A stretch of DNA of 9,216 nt from Gp6-AA40 sp035649395 (GCA_035649395.1 DASRJR010000024.1:1-9216), one strand, 5' to 3'; numbered from the stretch's first letter, positions 1 to 7,123 are shown. Notes: generated by a model from the letters alone, not told the origin. A program made the numbers and translations.

Positions 1-213
1 GACGTTGAAGTGCGCTGTGAGGGCGGGCGCGTCACGGTGACCGGCAACGTGCCGCACAAGCGCATCAAGCACGACGTCGGCGAACTGGCGTGGGCCATTC
101 CCGCCATCAACGACGTGCAGAACACGATCACGATTACCGGCCGCCGCCGCGCGCGCGCGTTCGGACGCGACGCAGAACAGCAGGGAGGGGCGCAGCCGAG
201 AAAGCAGTCGTAA
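1..213 (+). CDS. BON-domain protein, C-terminal part (5' truncated)
   Basis: The reading frame is open from the first base and stops at TAA 211-213, so the gene begins upstream of the window. The visible 70 residues start DVEVRCEGGRVTVTGNV, continue through a helix with HDVGELAWAIPAINDVQNTITI, and end in a basic Gln/Arg-rich tail. This pattern (a strand, 'G-x-V-T-V-T-G-x-V', a helix, then 'I/V-x-x-V-x-N-x-I-x-I') is the BON domain (bacterial OsmY and nodulation), a small lipid-binding or envelope-associated module found in OsmY and in secretin- and channel-associated proteins. The N-terminus, which would show a signal peptide or a second BON copy, is missing, so localisation cannot be read. 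The GTG at base 10 is an internal codon, not a start. Domain assignment is good; the exact protein is unknown. Confidence 0.8.
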   Translation, partial: DVEVRCEGGRVTVTGNVPHKRIKHDVGELAWAIPAINDVQNTITITGRRRARAFGRDAEQQGGAQPRKQS

Positions 214-225
214 ACGAAACGCTGA

Positions 226-300
226 GTCAACTCCCAACTCCCAAACGCCAAATCCCAACGCTCGCGCACGAGGATTGGACGTTGTCAGTTGGGAGTTGAC
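226..300. repeat. Imperfect inverted repeat with a 7-bp tandem unit
   Basis: Arms 226-239 and 287-300 are perfect reverse complements over 14 bp (core CAACTCCCAACT). With one- and two-base gaps the pairing continues inward to AATCC (251-255) opposite GGATT (272-276), leaving a loop of about 16 nt. The left arm is also a degenerate 7-bp tandem array from 229: AACTCCC, AACTCCC, AAACGCC, AAATCCC, AACGCTC. There is no T-tract, so it is not a classical intrinsic terminator, although an RNA hairpin after the BON gene is possible. It fills the spacer between the BON gene and the FAD enzyme. It may be a dispersed REP-like element. Confidence 0.75.
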
Positions 301-381
301 ACGTCCGGTCAGGTCCTGCCTGGGGTTCCGCAGTGAGTCCATCGTTGAATTGCCACCTGCGCTCGTGTACATCTCACCAGG

Positions 382-1956
382 ATGCACGACGCGATCATCA
401 TCGGCGCGGGGCACAACGCCTTGGCAGCGGCGTTCTATCTCGCCAGAGCCGGACGAAAGCCGCTTGTGCTCGAGCGTCGCCGCGAGGTCGGCGGCGGCGC
501 ACTGACGACCGAGCTTCACCCCGGATTTCACTGCCCGACGCTGTCGCACGAGGTGCTGCTCCACGAGCACATCGCCGCGGACATGCGACTGAAGCAGCAC
601 GGCGTGGAGTTCCTGACGTCGGCCGTCCGCGTGTGTGCGCCGTCACAGCAGGGAGCGCCGGTCGTTCTCTGGAACGATAACGCCCGCACGTGGACCGCGC
701 TGCGCGAGCTGAGCTCGAAAGATGCCGACGCCTATCCGCCGTTTCGCGACGCCGTCGATCGCATGGCCACGGTGCTGTCGACGACGTTCAGCGTGCCGCC
801 ACCGGAAATCGACACACCCAGTGCCACCGACCTCTGGAATCTGTTGAAGACCGGACGCGCGTTCAGATCCCTCGAGCGCCTGGACGAGTTCCGCTTTCTG
901 CGCTGGTTGCCGATGCCGATCGCCGACCTCACCGGCGAATGGTTCGAGACGGACCTGCTCCGCGCCGCGATCGCCGGCCCCGCCGTGTCGGGGACCATGC
1001 TCGGCCCACGGTCCGCCGGCAGCTCGCTCGTCTTCTTCTTGCGCGAAGCGCATCGTCGTCTGTCGGGGGGCGCCAGCGGCAGCGTGCGCGGCGGCCCGGG
1101 CGCGTTGACACGTGCGATGGCGAAGGCCGCTACCGAAGCCGGCGCCGAGATTCGCACGAACTCACCGGTCGAACGCATCCTCACACGCCACGAGCGGGTC
1201 GTCGGTGTGCTGAGCGGCGGGCAGGAGATCGCCACGAGCGCCGTCGTGTCCTGCGCCGACCCGAAGACGACGTTCCTCGAGTTGCTCGATCCGTTGGACC
1301 TGCCGCCCGACTTCGCCGCGCGGGTGCGCCACTATCGCGTGGCTGGCACGGTCGCCAAGGTGAATCTCGCCCTGTCGGCGCGACCCGCGTTTGTTGGCGT
1401 GAGCGACCAGACGATGTTGACCGGCCGCGTGCACCTGGGGCCAGACCTCGATTACCTCGAGCGTGCGTTCGACCATGCGAAGTACGGCGAGTACTCCACC
1501 TGGCCGTGGCTCGAGGTGACGATACCGTCGCTGCTCGATCCGTCGCTCGCGCCTCCCGATGCGCACGTGATGTCGATCTACGTGCACTACGCCCCGTTCA
1601 AGCTCCGCCACGTGCAATGGGGAGCGTCCCGGCAAGCGCTCCTCACGACGGTGTTGCGGGTCCTGGAAGAACACGCACCCGGTATCGGCGGCACGATCGT
1701 CGCGAGCGAGGTCATCACACCGGCCGACCTGCACACCGAGTACGGATTCTCGGGCGGCCATATCTTCCATGGCGAGCTCGCAATCGATCAGTTGTATTCG
1801 ATGCGGCCGGTGCTCGGGTTCGCGCGCTACGACTCGCCGGTCGCGGGCCTGTTCCTCTGTGGAGGCGGAACGCACCCCGGTGGATTCCTGAGCGGCGCGA
1901 GCGGCAGACTGGCCGCACGAAGGGTGCTCCAGTCCTACGCCCCAGGCCTGCCCTAA
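382..1956 (+). CDS. FAD-dependent oxidoreductase, phytoene dehydrogenase/PYROXD2-like
   Basis: A 524-residue protein with an N-terminal Rossmann FAD-binding motif: IIIGAGHNALAAAFYLARAG (dinucleotide glycines around residues 8-13) and the ribose-binding acidic residue E31 in VLERR, followed by the GG-doublet REVGGGALTTE. The C-terminal part carries SGGHIFHGELAIDQLY and GLFLCGGGTHPGGFLSGASG, the conserved FAD-pyrophosphate end seen in the CrtI/PYROXD2 branch of amine-oxidase-like flavoproteins. Length (about 500-540) fits the family. Members desaturate or oxidise hydrophobic substrates; the PYROXD2 type has no settled substrate, and no carotenoid genes lie nearby, so 'phytoene desaturase' should not be taken literally. 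The start is the first ATG after an in-frame TGA at 346-348. There is no good Shine-Dalgarno site; a weak TTGAAT (345-350)/TACATC (368-373) pair would start RNA close to the ATG. The last codons and the stop lie inside an 11-bp tandem repeat. Confidence 0.9.
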   Translation: MHDAIIIGAGHNALAAAFYLARAGRKPLVLERRREVGGGALTTELHPGFHCPTLSHEVLLHEHIAADMRLKQHGVEFLTSAVRVCAPSQQGAPVVLWNDNARTWTALRELSSKDADAYPPFRDAVDRMATVLSTTFSVPPPEIDTPSATDLWNLLKTGRAFRSLERLDEFRFLRWLPMPIADLTGEWFETDLLRAAIAGPAVSGTMLGPRSAGSSLVFFLREAHRRLSGGASGSVRGGPGALTRAMAKAATEAGAEIRTNSPVERILTRHERVVGVLSGGQEIATSAVVSCADPKTTFLELLDPLDLPPDFAARVRHYRVAGTVAKVNLALSARPAFVGVSDQTMLTGRVHLGPDLDYLERAFDHAKYGEYSTWPWLEVTIPSLLDPSLAPPDAHVMSIYVHYAPFKLRHVQWGASRQALLTTVLRVLEEHAPGIGGTIVASEVITPADLHTEYGFSGGHIFHGELAIDQLYSMRPVLGFARYDSPVAGLFLCGGGTHPGGFLSGASGRLAARRVLQSYAPGLP

Positions 1957-1993
1957 GCCTGCCCCAGGCCTGGCCTAAGCCTGCCCAAGACCT
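1939..1993. repeat. 11-bp tandem repeat spanning the end of the FAD enzyme gene
   Basis: Five consecutive 11-bp units are visible: GCCCCAGGCCT (1939-1949), GCCCTAAGCCT (1950-1960), GCCCCAGGCCT (1961-1971), GGCCTAAGCCT (1972-1982) and GCCCAAGACCT (1983-1993). The first 18 nt encode the C-terminal A-P-G-L-P and the TAA stop, so the array supplies the end of the protein. Parts are self-complementary through AGGCCT, and the units can pair with the GAGGCCTGGG-type repeat further downstream (2009-2035). Confidence 0.85.
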
Positions 1994-2008
1994 GGCCTGC
2001 GAGACCGC

Positions 2009-2035
2009 GCCCTGAGGCCTGGGCCCTGAGGCCTG
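2009..2035. repeat. Direct repeat of a 13-bp GC-rich unit, partner arm of the upstream array
   Basis: GCCCTGAGGCCTG occurs at 2009-2021 and again at 2023-2035, a 14-bp period. The AGGCCTGGG of 2015-2023 is the reverse complement of CCCAGGCCT in the upstream 11-bp array (for example 1963-1971), so the spacer can fold into a GC-rich stem-loop between the FAD gene and the next gene. There is no T-tract; any terminator role would be inference. Confidence 0.7.
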
Positions 2036-2059
2036 TTCTTGGCATACTGATGACCCCGC

Positions 2060-3679
2060 ATGACGCGCCAAATCGTCGCCATCCTGACGGCGTCGTTGAT
2101 TGCTGCGATGAGCGGCGTGGATGTGCACGCGCAACGCGCGGGCGGCCCGGGCGCGCGGCGCGGCGCTCCGTCTCCAACCGCCGGGGTGATCGCCGGCCGC
2201 GTCTACGACGCCAGCACCAACACGCCGATTCGCCGTGCGCGGATCTCGGCGACGAACGTCGATGCATTCCTCGACGCGACGACCGACGACGAGGGCCGCT
2301 TCGAACTGACGGGCGTCGGGCCGGGAGAGTGGCGCGTCATCATCGAAAAGGGTGGCTACTTCCCGTGGCACATCGGCCAGCGGCGGCCGTTCGATATTCC
2401 GCCTCCGGTCACGATCGCACCGCGGCAGCGCGTCACCGCCGACGTTCCGCTGACGCGCGGCGGCGTGATCATGGGCCGCGTCTTCGACGAAAACGGCGAA
2501 CCACTCGCTGACCTGCAGGTGAGGGTCTACCGCGCGCGGATGTCGCAGGGATTCCGCCGCCTCGAGTCGGTCGGCCTCGGCGATCGCACCGACGACACCG
2601 GTGCCTATCGCATCTACGGGCTGCCGCCCGGCGACTATTACGTCGCCGCCAGTCTTCGCACGGCGCCCGCCGACTCGATCGTCGAGACGACCTACGCACC
2701 CACCTACTACCCGGGGACGAGCGATGTGGGAGAAGCGCAACGCATTCGAGTCGGGCTCGGCGCCGAAGCCACTGCGGTATTTCCGCTGCTTCCGGTTCGC
2801 CACGTGCGGGTATCCGGAACCTTGTTGACGTCGTCCGGTGCGGCGACCGACGCGTTCATCAACCTCGTCGCCGAGAACGGCGAGCTCGGCATCCCGCTCG
2901 GGATCGGTGCCGTGACCCGCGCGCGCGGCGCGTTCACCTTGCCCGACGTGCCGCCAGGCAGATACACCCTGACCGCGTCCACGCGTGGCGACGGGCCGTA
3001 CGAGACGGCGAGCCTGCCGGTCATCGTCGGGAACGAGGACCTGACCGGCATCACCGTCACCACCGGCCGATCCGCAGGAATTCGAGGACGGGTCGTCGCC
3101 GATGCCGGCGTCACACGCGCGCTGCCCGACGGGCTGGAGGTCACGGCGATGGCGGCGCGCCAGAATGGCACCGTGATCTCGCATTCGACCGGCTCGTCGT
3201 TCGAGCTCGACGATCTCGCGGATCCGTTCTATCTGAGAATCACCTTGCCCCAGGGCTGGATGGTGAAGAGCGTGATGGTGGGCGGCGTGGACGTCACTGA
3301 CGCGAAGGTCGCGCTGCCATCCGGTCAACAGGCCGATGCACGTATCGTGATCACCGATCGCGGCGCACGCGTGAGTGGCACCGTGCTGACCAAGAGCCGG
3401 GCACCGGCCAACGCCCGCGTCGTGATCTTCCCTGCTGACACGAGGAAGTGGGCGTTCCCGTCACGCTTCGTTCGCACGGCGACCATCGACGAGAAGGGAC
3501 AGTTCCAGATTGCCGGCTTGCCGGCCGACGAACGATACCTCGCGGTCGCGGCGGACTACGTCGAGGACGGCGAGCATTTCGACCCCGAGTTCCTCGAAGG
3601 CATTCGAGACCGGGCCTCGCCGTTTTCGCTGGCGGAGGCTGAAACGCGTTCGCTCGAGCTGCCGATGATCGAACGGTGA
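2060..3679 (+). CDS. Secreted carboxypeptidase-regulatory-like repeat protein (copy 1)
   Basis: A 539-residue exported protein. Residues 1-24 form a Sec signal peptide (MTRQ, a hydrophobic core, cleavage expected after V-H-A before Q25). The mature part is a series of beta-sandwich modules of the carboxypeptidase regulatory-like (CarboxypepD_reg, transthyretin-like) type. The first starts at about 42 (GVIAGRVYDASTNTPIRRA) and the second at about 133 (GGVIMGRVFDENGEPLADL), with the signature TDDTGAYRIYGLPPGDYYVA. Later, more divergent modules start near 248 and 335. A last one near 435 contains FPADTRKWAFPSRF and ends in a conserved PEFLEGIRDRA region. No catalytic peptidase domain is present. 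These modules bind proteins or glycans or act as structural spacers; the specific role here is unknown. The start is chosen because it opens directly into the signal peptide. There is no clear Shine-Dalgarno; CATACT at 2043-2048 could be a -10 element. It overlaps or abuts its paralogue downstream. Confidence 0.88.
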   Translation: MTRQIVAILTASLIAAMSGVDVHAQRAGGPGARRGAPSPTAGVIAGRVYDASTNTPIRRARISATNVDAFLDATTDDEGRFELTGVGPGEWRVIIEKGGYFPWHIGQRRPFDIPPPVTIAPRQRVTADVPLTRGGVIMGRVFDENGEPLADLQVRVYRARMSQGFRRLESVGLGDRTDDTGAYRIYGLPPGDYYVAASLRTAPADSIVETTYAPTYYPGTSDVGEAQRIRVGLGAEATAVFPLLPVRHVRVSGTLLTSSGAATDAFINLVAENGELGIPLGIGAVTRARGAFTLPDVPPGRYTLTASTRGDGPYETASLPVIVGNEDLTGITVTTGRSAGIRGRVVADAGVTRALPDGLEVTAMAARQNGTVISHSTGSSFELDDLADPFYLRITLPQGWMVKSVMVGGVDVTDAKVALPSGQQADARIVITDRGARVSGTVLTKSRAPANARVVIFPADTRKWAFPSRFVRTATIDEKGQFQIAGLPADERYLAVAADYVEDGEHFDPEFLEGIRDRASPFSLAEAETRSLELPMIER

Positions 3680-3684
3680 TTGAC

Positions 3685-5358
3685 ATGCGAAGTGCGCTCA
3701 CCATCGTCGCCGCGCTTGTCGCGACCACAGCCATCGCGGCCCAGCAGCCGTCGACACCGGCGCGCACGACTCGAGTCGATCCGCTGACGGCGTCGATCGA
3801 GGGAAAGGTGACGAGATCGGATACCGGCGCGCCGGTCCGCGGGGCGGAAGTGCGTCTGACGGTCGACGGGCGGTCGAGTCGGCTGGCCACGACGAACGCC
3901 GAAGGCCGTTACGAGCTGCGCGATCTGGCCGCGGGCGAATACCGTGTGGCAGTGTCACGCACCGGATTCGTCTCGCTGCAGTTCGGACAACGCCGCCCGT
4001 TCGAAGCGGCATCGACGGTCAAGCTGGCCGAAGGCGGCCGTGCCGAAGCCAACGTTTCGCTCATTCGCGGCGGGGTCATTTACGGTCGCGTGCTCGATCA
4101 GAACGGCGAGCCGCTCATCGGCACACGCGTGCAGGCGCTGCGATCGCGATCGATCGGGGGACAGCGACGGCTGCAAAGCGTCGCCGCGCCCGATGTGACC
4201 GACGACACGGGCGCGTTCCGGATCTACGGCCTGCCACCAGGTGACTACTACGTCGCGGCAGCCGCAGGCTTCGGCGATCAGGTGAAACGTGACCCGCCGA
4301 CGTATTACCCGGGCACGGCCAACTTCGCCGAGGCGCAGCCGATCACGCTCGCCCCCGGGGTGGAAGCGTCTGCGGAGTTTCCGATGGCGCCCGTTCGCAA
4401 CGCACGGGTCACCGGCATCGTCGTGGATTCGTCGGGCAAACCGGTCCAGGCGATGGTGAACCTGACATCGGAGGCCGTCAGCGCCGGACCAGCGATGGGA
4501 GGCACGGTCGCGCCGATGCAAGTCCATGCCGATGCCTTGCCGAACGGCACGTTCACGTTGGAAAACGTGCCACCGGGCCCCTACTCATTGACGGCGATGG
4601 TCATGAACATGATGAGCGGCCCATCTCCGCCATCGCCGGGTCCACTGAGTGCGGCGGACATGGTCCGACGCATGCCGGAACAAGTGGGCATGCCCATCGT
4701 CGTGAGCGGCGATGACATCAGCGGCATCACACTCGTGACGCGGAAGGGCGCGGTTCTGAGCGGCGCTTTCGTGACGGACACGGGAGTGTCGGCACCGCTG
4801 CCCGGCAACCGGCGCGTGATTCAGCGTTCGGCTGACGGCGCCGGCGGCATGAACATGACACTGGGTACCGGCTCGGGCAGATCCTTCCAGCTGGTCGGGA
4901 TGGCGGGGCCGTTCAGACTCGACGTCGAGTTGCCGGAAGGGTGGACAGTCAAGGCACTGATGCTCGACGGCCGCGACGTCACCGACGAGGTCATCGACTT
5001 ACGTGGTGAGAACGCGACGCTGCAGGTCATCCTGTCAGACCGCCCATCGTCTGTCCTCGGAACGGCAACACTACGCGGCGAGCCTTCGGACGTCGACGTG
5101 GTCGTATTCCCCGAGGATGCGACCAAGTGGACCTATCCGTCGCGCTACGTCCGGGCGGCGCGGGCCGATCGGCAGGGGCAGTTCCGTATCACCAACCTCC
5201 CGCCCGGCGAGCGTTATCTCGCCGCTGCGCTCGACTACCTCGAAGACGGCGAGCAGCACGACCCGCAGTTCCTCGAACGTCTGCGCGGGCGCGCGACCAG
5301 CTTCTCCCTGTCGGAAGGGCAGCAGCGGGCGATTCGGGTCGAAGCGATCTCGCGTTAG
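3685..5358 (+). CDS. Secreted carboxypeptidase-regulatory-like repeat protein (copy 2)
   Basis: A 557-residue paralogue of the preceding protein, starting 5 nt after its stop. ATG 3685 is preferred because it gives a clean signal peptide (MRSALTIVAALVATTAIAA, cleavage before QQ). A GTG at 3676 that overlaps the upstream TGA would add M-I-D and cannot be excluded. The module order matches copy 1: module 1 at about 37 (SIEGKVTRSDTGAPVRGA); module 2 with GGVIYGRVLDQNGEPL and TDDTGAFRIYGLPPGDYYVA; and the C-terminal FPEDATKWTYPSRY and DPQFLERLRGRA region. Over the 62-residue second module I counted 41 identities to copy 1. A Met/Pro-rich stretch at about 305-337 (VMNMMSGPSPPSPGP and following) has no counterpart in copy 1. 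Function is unknown; likely periplasmic or outer-surface. Tandem duplication and co-transcription are inferred from order and spacing. Confidence 0.87.
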   Translation: MRSALTIVAALVATTAIAAQQPSTPARTTRVDPLTASIEGKVTRSDTGAPVRGAEVRLTVDGRSSRLATTNAEGRYELRDLAAGEYRVAVSRTGFVSLQFGQRRPFEAASTVKLAEGGRAEANVSLIRGGVIYGRVLDQNGEPLIGTRVQALRSRSIGGQRRLQSVAAPDVTDDTGAFRIYGLPPGDYYVAAAAGFGDQVKRDPPTYYPGTANFAEAQPITLAPGVEASAEFPMAPVRNARVTGIVVDSSGKPVQAMVNLTSEAVSAGPAMGGTVAPMQVHADALPNGTFTLENVPPGPYSLTAMVMNMMSGPSPPSPGPLSAADMVRRMPEQVGMPIVVSGDDISGITLVTRKGAVLSGAFVTDTGVSAPLPGNRRVIQRSADGAGGMNMTLGTGSGRSFQLVGMAGPFRLDVELPEGWTVKALMLDGRDVTDEVIDLRGENATLQVILSDRPSSVLGTATLRGEPSDVDVVVFPEDATKWTYPSRYVRAARADRQGQFRITNLPPGERYLAAALDYLEDGEQHDPQFLERLRGRATSFSLSEGQQRAIRVEAISR

Positions 5359-5359
5359 A

Positions 5360-5482
5360 GGAAACGGAGGTGTCGGAGGTAACGGTCTAACAGGAGGAAC
5401 GGAGAAACGAAGTCCAATTTGGATGATGTCTCCGTTGCTCCGTTTCTCCTGTTAGTCCGTTGACTCCGTCATCTTCGTTATC
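5360..5482. repeat. Long imperfect palindrome between convergent genes; possible bidirectional terminator
   Basis: The core arms CTAACAGGAGGAACGGAG (5387-5404) and CTCCGTTTCTCCTGTTAG (5438-5455) pair over 18 positions, the single mismatch being a G-U wobble in RNA. Pairing continues outward with gaps in quality: 5373-5386 against 5456-5469 (10 of 14) and 5360-5372 against 5470-5482 (9 of 13, several of the rest G-U). The total is about 45 bp of stem around a 33-nt loop. The purine arm repeats a CGGAGG/ACGGAGAAACG-like unit. It fills almost the whole spacer, from 2 nt after copy 2 of the secreted proteins to 9 nt before the stop of the opposing acetyltransferase gene. That placement suits a terminator for both directions, but there is no canonical U-tract. 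Confidence 0.8.
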
Positions 5483-5490
5483 CCACGTCT

Positions 5491-6450
5491 TCAGAAGAAA
5501 TCACTTCGCCAGTAAAAGACATCATCCGCCGTCCGCGGCATCGCCACGTCGGCGAGCGCCCGCACCATGAAGACGTCGTGCGCGTCGGTGCGATCGCGCA
5601 GCTCGACTTGTGGCGGGACGGCAAAGCCGCGCGGCCACCACGTGCGAATGATCGGTGGGGGACGGTGCGGCTCGCGCGCGAGCAGCGTCTGCAGGATCGC
5701 GCCAAGACGCGCGCCGGCGGGATCGCGATCGCCCGCCTCCTCGAGCGTCCATCCGTGCGGGGACACGTGCAGCAGCACGTAGGCGACTGCTGACGCGCCC
5801 TCCTCGGCAACGAAGAATTCGATTTGTCGCGCCGCCGTGGGGCCGAGACCCGCGAGCAGGCGCTTCTTCGAAAGCCCGTATTGAACGAGCGCGCGATCGC
5901 GCTGCAAGGCAAACCGCGCCCCCGACGATCGAGTGTCGTGCATCGCCGCAATCGTGGCGAGGTCGCGATCGTCGCCCGCGCGCACGAGCATCGCCGGCGC
6001 GCCGCCCTTGCGGGTGACGACCAGGCTGACCTCATCGATCGGGACCGGAGCAAAGCCAAGGCGCTCGTAGAATGCCGTGCCGATCTCCGAGAACAGGGTG
6101 GCCATGAGCACGCCATCGCGCTGCTCCTGCGCGAGCAACAGCTCGATCAACCGCGACGCGTAACCGCGACCACGCCGATCCGGCGGCGTGAAGACGGCGC
6201 CGATGCCACACATCGCGCCGACGCGGCCGTGCACACGCACGTCGAAGCGATAGCGCTTGGCGCTGGCGAGCAGGCCGCCCGACTCGTCGAGCAGCGCGAA
6301 CCGGTGCAGACGCGCGCGGCCCCACTCGGTTCGAAGTTGCGCCTCGTTCCATTGCGCGTAGGCGTCGCGCGACAATCCTTCGTTCCAGATCGGGAACGTG
6401 TGATCGAGAATGCGCGCCCGCAGCGTTTCGTCAGCGAGGACCAGTTTCAT
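5491..6450 (-). CDS. GNAT-family N-acetyltransferase (Lyc1-like)
   Basis: A 319-residue protein read on the minus strand. The N-terminal half is a GNAT acetyl-CoA-dependent acyltransferase. A strand GAMCGIGAVFTPPDRRGRGYASRL (residues about 78-101) contains the R-R-G-R-G-Y-A pyrophosphate-binding loop of motif A. Motif B follows as LFSEIGTAFYERLGF (119-133). The front (TFPIWNEGLSRDAYAQWNE, then RTEWGR) and the additional ~180-residue C-terminal domain resemble the fungal lysine acetyltransferase Lyc1 group rather than single-domain GNATs. The acceptor substrate is not readable from sequence. The start ATG (complement of 6448-6450) is at the head of a normal GNAT N-terminus; TACAAT on the minus strand (6466-6471) is a plausible -10 but no -35 is convincing. 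The gene is transcribed divergently from the DinB gene and convergently with the secreted-protein pair. Confidence 0.85.
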   Translation of the reverse strand: MKLVLADETLRARILDHTFPIWNEGLSRDAYAQWNEAQLRTEWGRARLHRFALLDESGGLLASAKRYRFDVRVHGRVGAMCGIGAVFTPPDRRGRGYASRLIELLLAQEQRDGVLMATLFSEIGTAFYERLGFAPVPIDEVSLVVTRKGGAPAMLVRAGDDRDLATIAAMHDTRSSGARFALQRDRALVQYGLSKKRLLAGLGPTAARQIEFFVAEEGASAVAYVLLHVSPHGWTLEEAGDRDPAGARLGAILQTLLAREPHRPPPIIRTWWPRGFAVPPQVELRDRTDAHDVFMVRALADVAMPRTADDVFYWRSDFF

Positions 6451-6493
6451 GACTCGACCGAATCGATTGTAACGGTCCCACTCATAAGCAGCC

Positions 6494-6508
6494 CGCGCGA
6501 AGCGCGCG
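6494..6508. repeat. Short GC hairpin in the divergent spacer
   Basis: CGCGCG (6494-6499) and CGCGCG (6503-6508) flank an AAG loop, giving a 6-bp all-GC stem. It lies between the start of the acetyltransferase gene (minus) and the DinB gene (plus), next to the larger inverted repeat at 6520-6567. Role unknown. Confidence 0.5.
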
Positions 6509-6519
6509 AGGGGATACTG

Positions 6520-6567
6520 ACACCAGCCACGGGCTCGTCTGGGTTTTCAGGAGCCCTTGGTTGGTGT
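6520..6567. repeat. Imperfect inverted repeat upstream of the DinB gene
   Basis: Arms 6520-6535 (ACACCAGCCACGGGCT) and 6552-6567 (AGCCCTTGGTTGGTGT) match at 14 of 16 positions with a 16-nt loop. One of the two mismatches would be a G-U pair in RNA. The right arm ends 10 nt before the ATG at 6578. It could be an operator, a 5'-leader structure, or the remnant of a dispersed palindromic element; the sequence does not decide. Confidence 0.6.
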
Positions 6568-6577
6568 AGAAGATGGC

Positions 6578-7108
6578 ATGACATCTGACGACCTCCGCTA
6601 CCCGATCGGGCGCTTCAAGGCGGTGATGCCGGTCACGCAGGAGCTGCGTGACGCCGGCATCGACGCCATCGCGGGTCTTCCGGCGCGCATGCGCGAGGCC
6701 GTGTCCGGTCTCGACGACCGGCAGCTCGACACACCTTATCGTCCGGGCGGATGGACCGTTCGGCAGGTCGTCCATCACGTCGCCGACAGCCACATGAACG
6801 GCCTGATCCGCGTCAAGCTCGCGCTGACCGAGGATGCGCCGACGATCAAGCCCTACGACGAGAACTCGTGGTCGACGCTGGGCGACATGGCGCTGCCCGT
6901 CGCGGTGTCACTGAGCCTGCTGGTCAGCCTTCACGCGCGCTGGGTTGCGGTATATCGCGCGATGAGGGTCGATCAGTTCACGCGCACGTTCGTGCATCCG
7001 GAGCTCGGGGCCGAGCTGACGCTCGACCACCACCTCCAGAACTACGCGTGGCACTCGCACCATCATCTGGCGCACATCACCGCGCTGCGCCGGCGCGAGG
7101 GATGGTAA
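6578..7108 (+). CDS. DinB-superfamily metal-dependent protein, YfiT/bacillithiol transferase-like
   Basis: A 176-residue four-helix-bundle protein. The opening DLRYPIGRF, then GGWTVRQVVHHVADSHMN (55-74), RVKLALTEDAPTIKPYDE (78-95), SLHARWV (117-123) and the terminal YAWHSHHHLAHI (156-167) are the signature of the YfiT group within the DinB/YfiT superfamily. The metal ligands are expected to be H67 in the first motif plus an H-x-x-x-H pair in the last (for example H162 and H166). YfiT-type proteins were first described as putative metal-dependent hydrolases, and relatives act as bacillithiol S-transferases. Whether this organism makes a matching low-molecular-weight thiol is unknown. ATG 6578 is chosen over an upstream in-frame TTG (6557) because the family starts just before LRYPIG and an AGAAGA stretch lies upstream. 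The BMC shell gene follows after 15 nt, suggesting co-transcription. Confidence 0.88.
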   Translation: MTSDDLRYPIGRFKAVMPVTQELRDAGIDAIAGLPARMREAVSGLDDRQLDTPYRPGGWTVRQVVHHVADSHMNGLIRVKLALTEDAPTIKPYDENSWSTLGDMALPVAVSLSLLVSLHARWVAVYRAMRVDQFTRTFVHPELGAELTLDHHLQNYAWHSHHHLAHITALRRREGW

Positions 7109-7123
7109 GATCATGCGCGCACG

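Noticed and set aside
382..1956. Carotenoid biosynthesis (crtI) assignment
   Set aside because: Motifs match the broader PYROXD2-like branch, and no crtB, crtE or other carotenoid genes are present in the window.
690..2015. A 441-codon open frame on the plus strand overlapping the FAD enzyme
   Set aside because: It is the +1-type shadow frame of the FAD gene, with Arg-rich composition and no recognisable motif, while the 382-1956 frame has full flavoprotein motifs.
1715..3328. A 537-codon open frame on the minus strand
   Set aside because: It lies antisense across the end of the FAD enzyme and most of the first secreted protein. Its translation is Arg/His/Asp-rich low-complexity text with no domain, as expected for the opposite strand of GC-rich coding DNA.
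3676..3684. GTG at 3676 as start of the second secreted protein
   Set aside because: It would put M-I-D before the signal peptide, adding an acidic residue to the n-region. ATG 3685 gives a normal signal peptide. It was not fully excluded because of its overlap with the upstream stop.
5360..5482. CRISPR or insertion-sequence end as an explanation of the long palindrome
   Set aside because: There are no regularly spaced identical repeats with unique spacers, no transposase and no target-site duplication in view; it is one hairpin with short internal units.
6557..6577. TTG start seven codons upstream for the DinB protein
   Set aside because: It lies within the right arm of an inverted repeat and adds residues not typical of the family; ATG 6578 is better placed.
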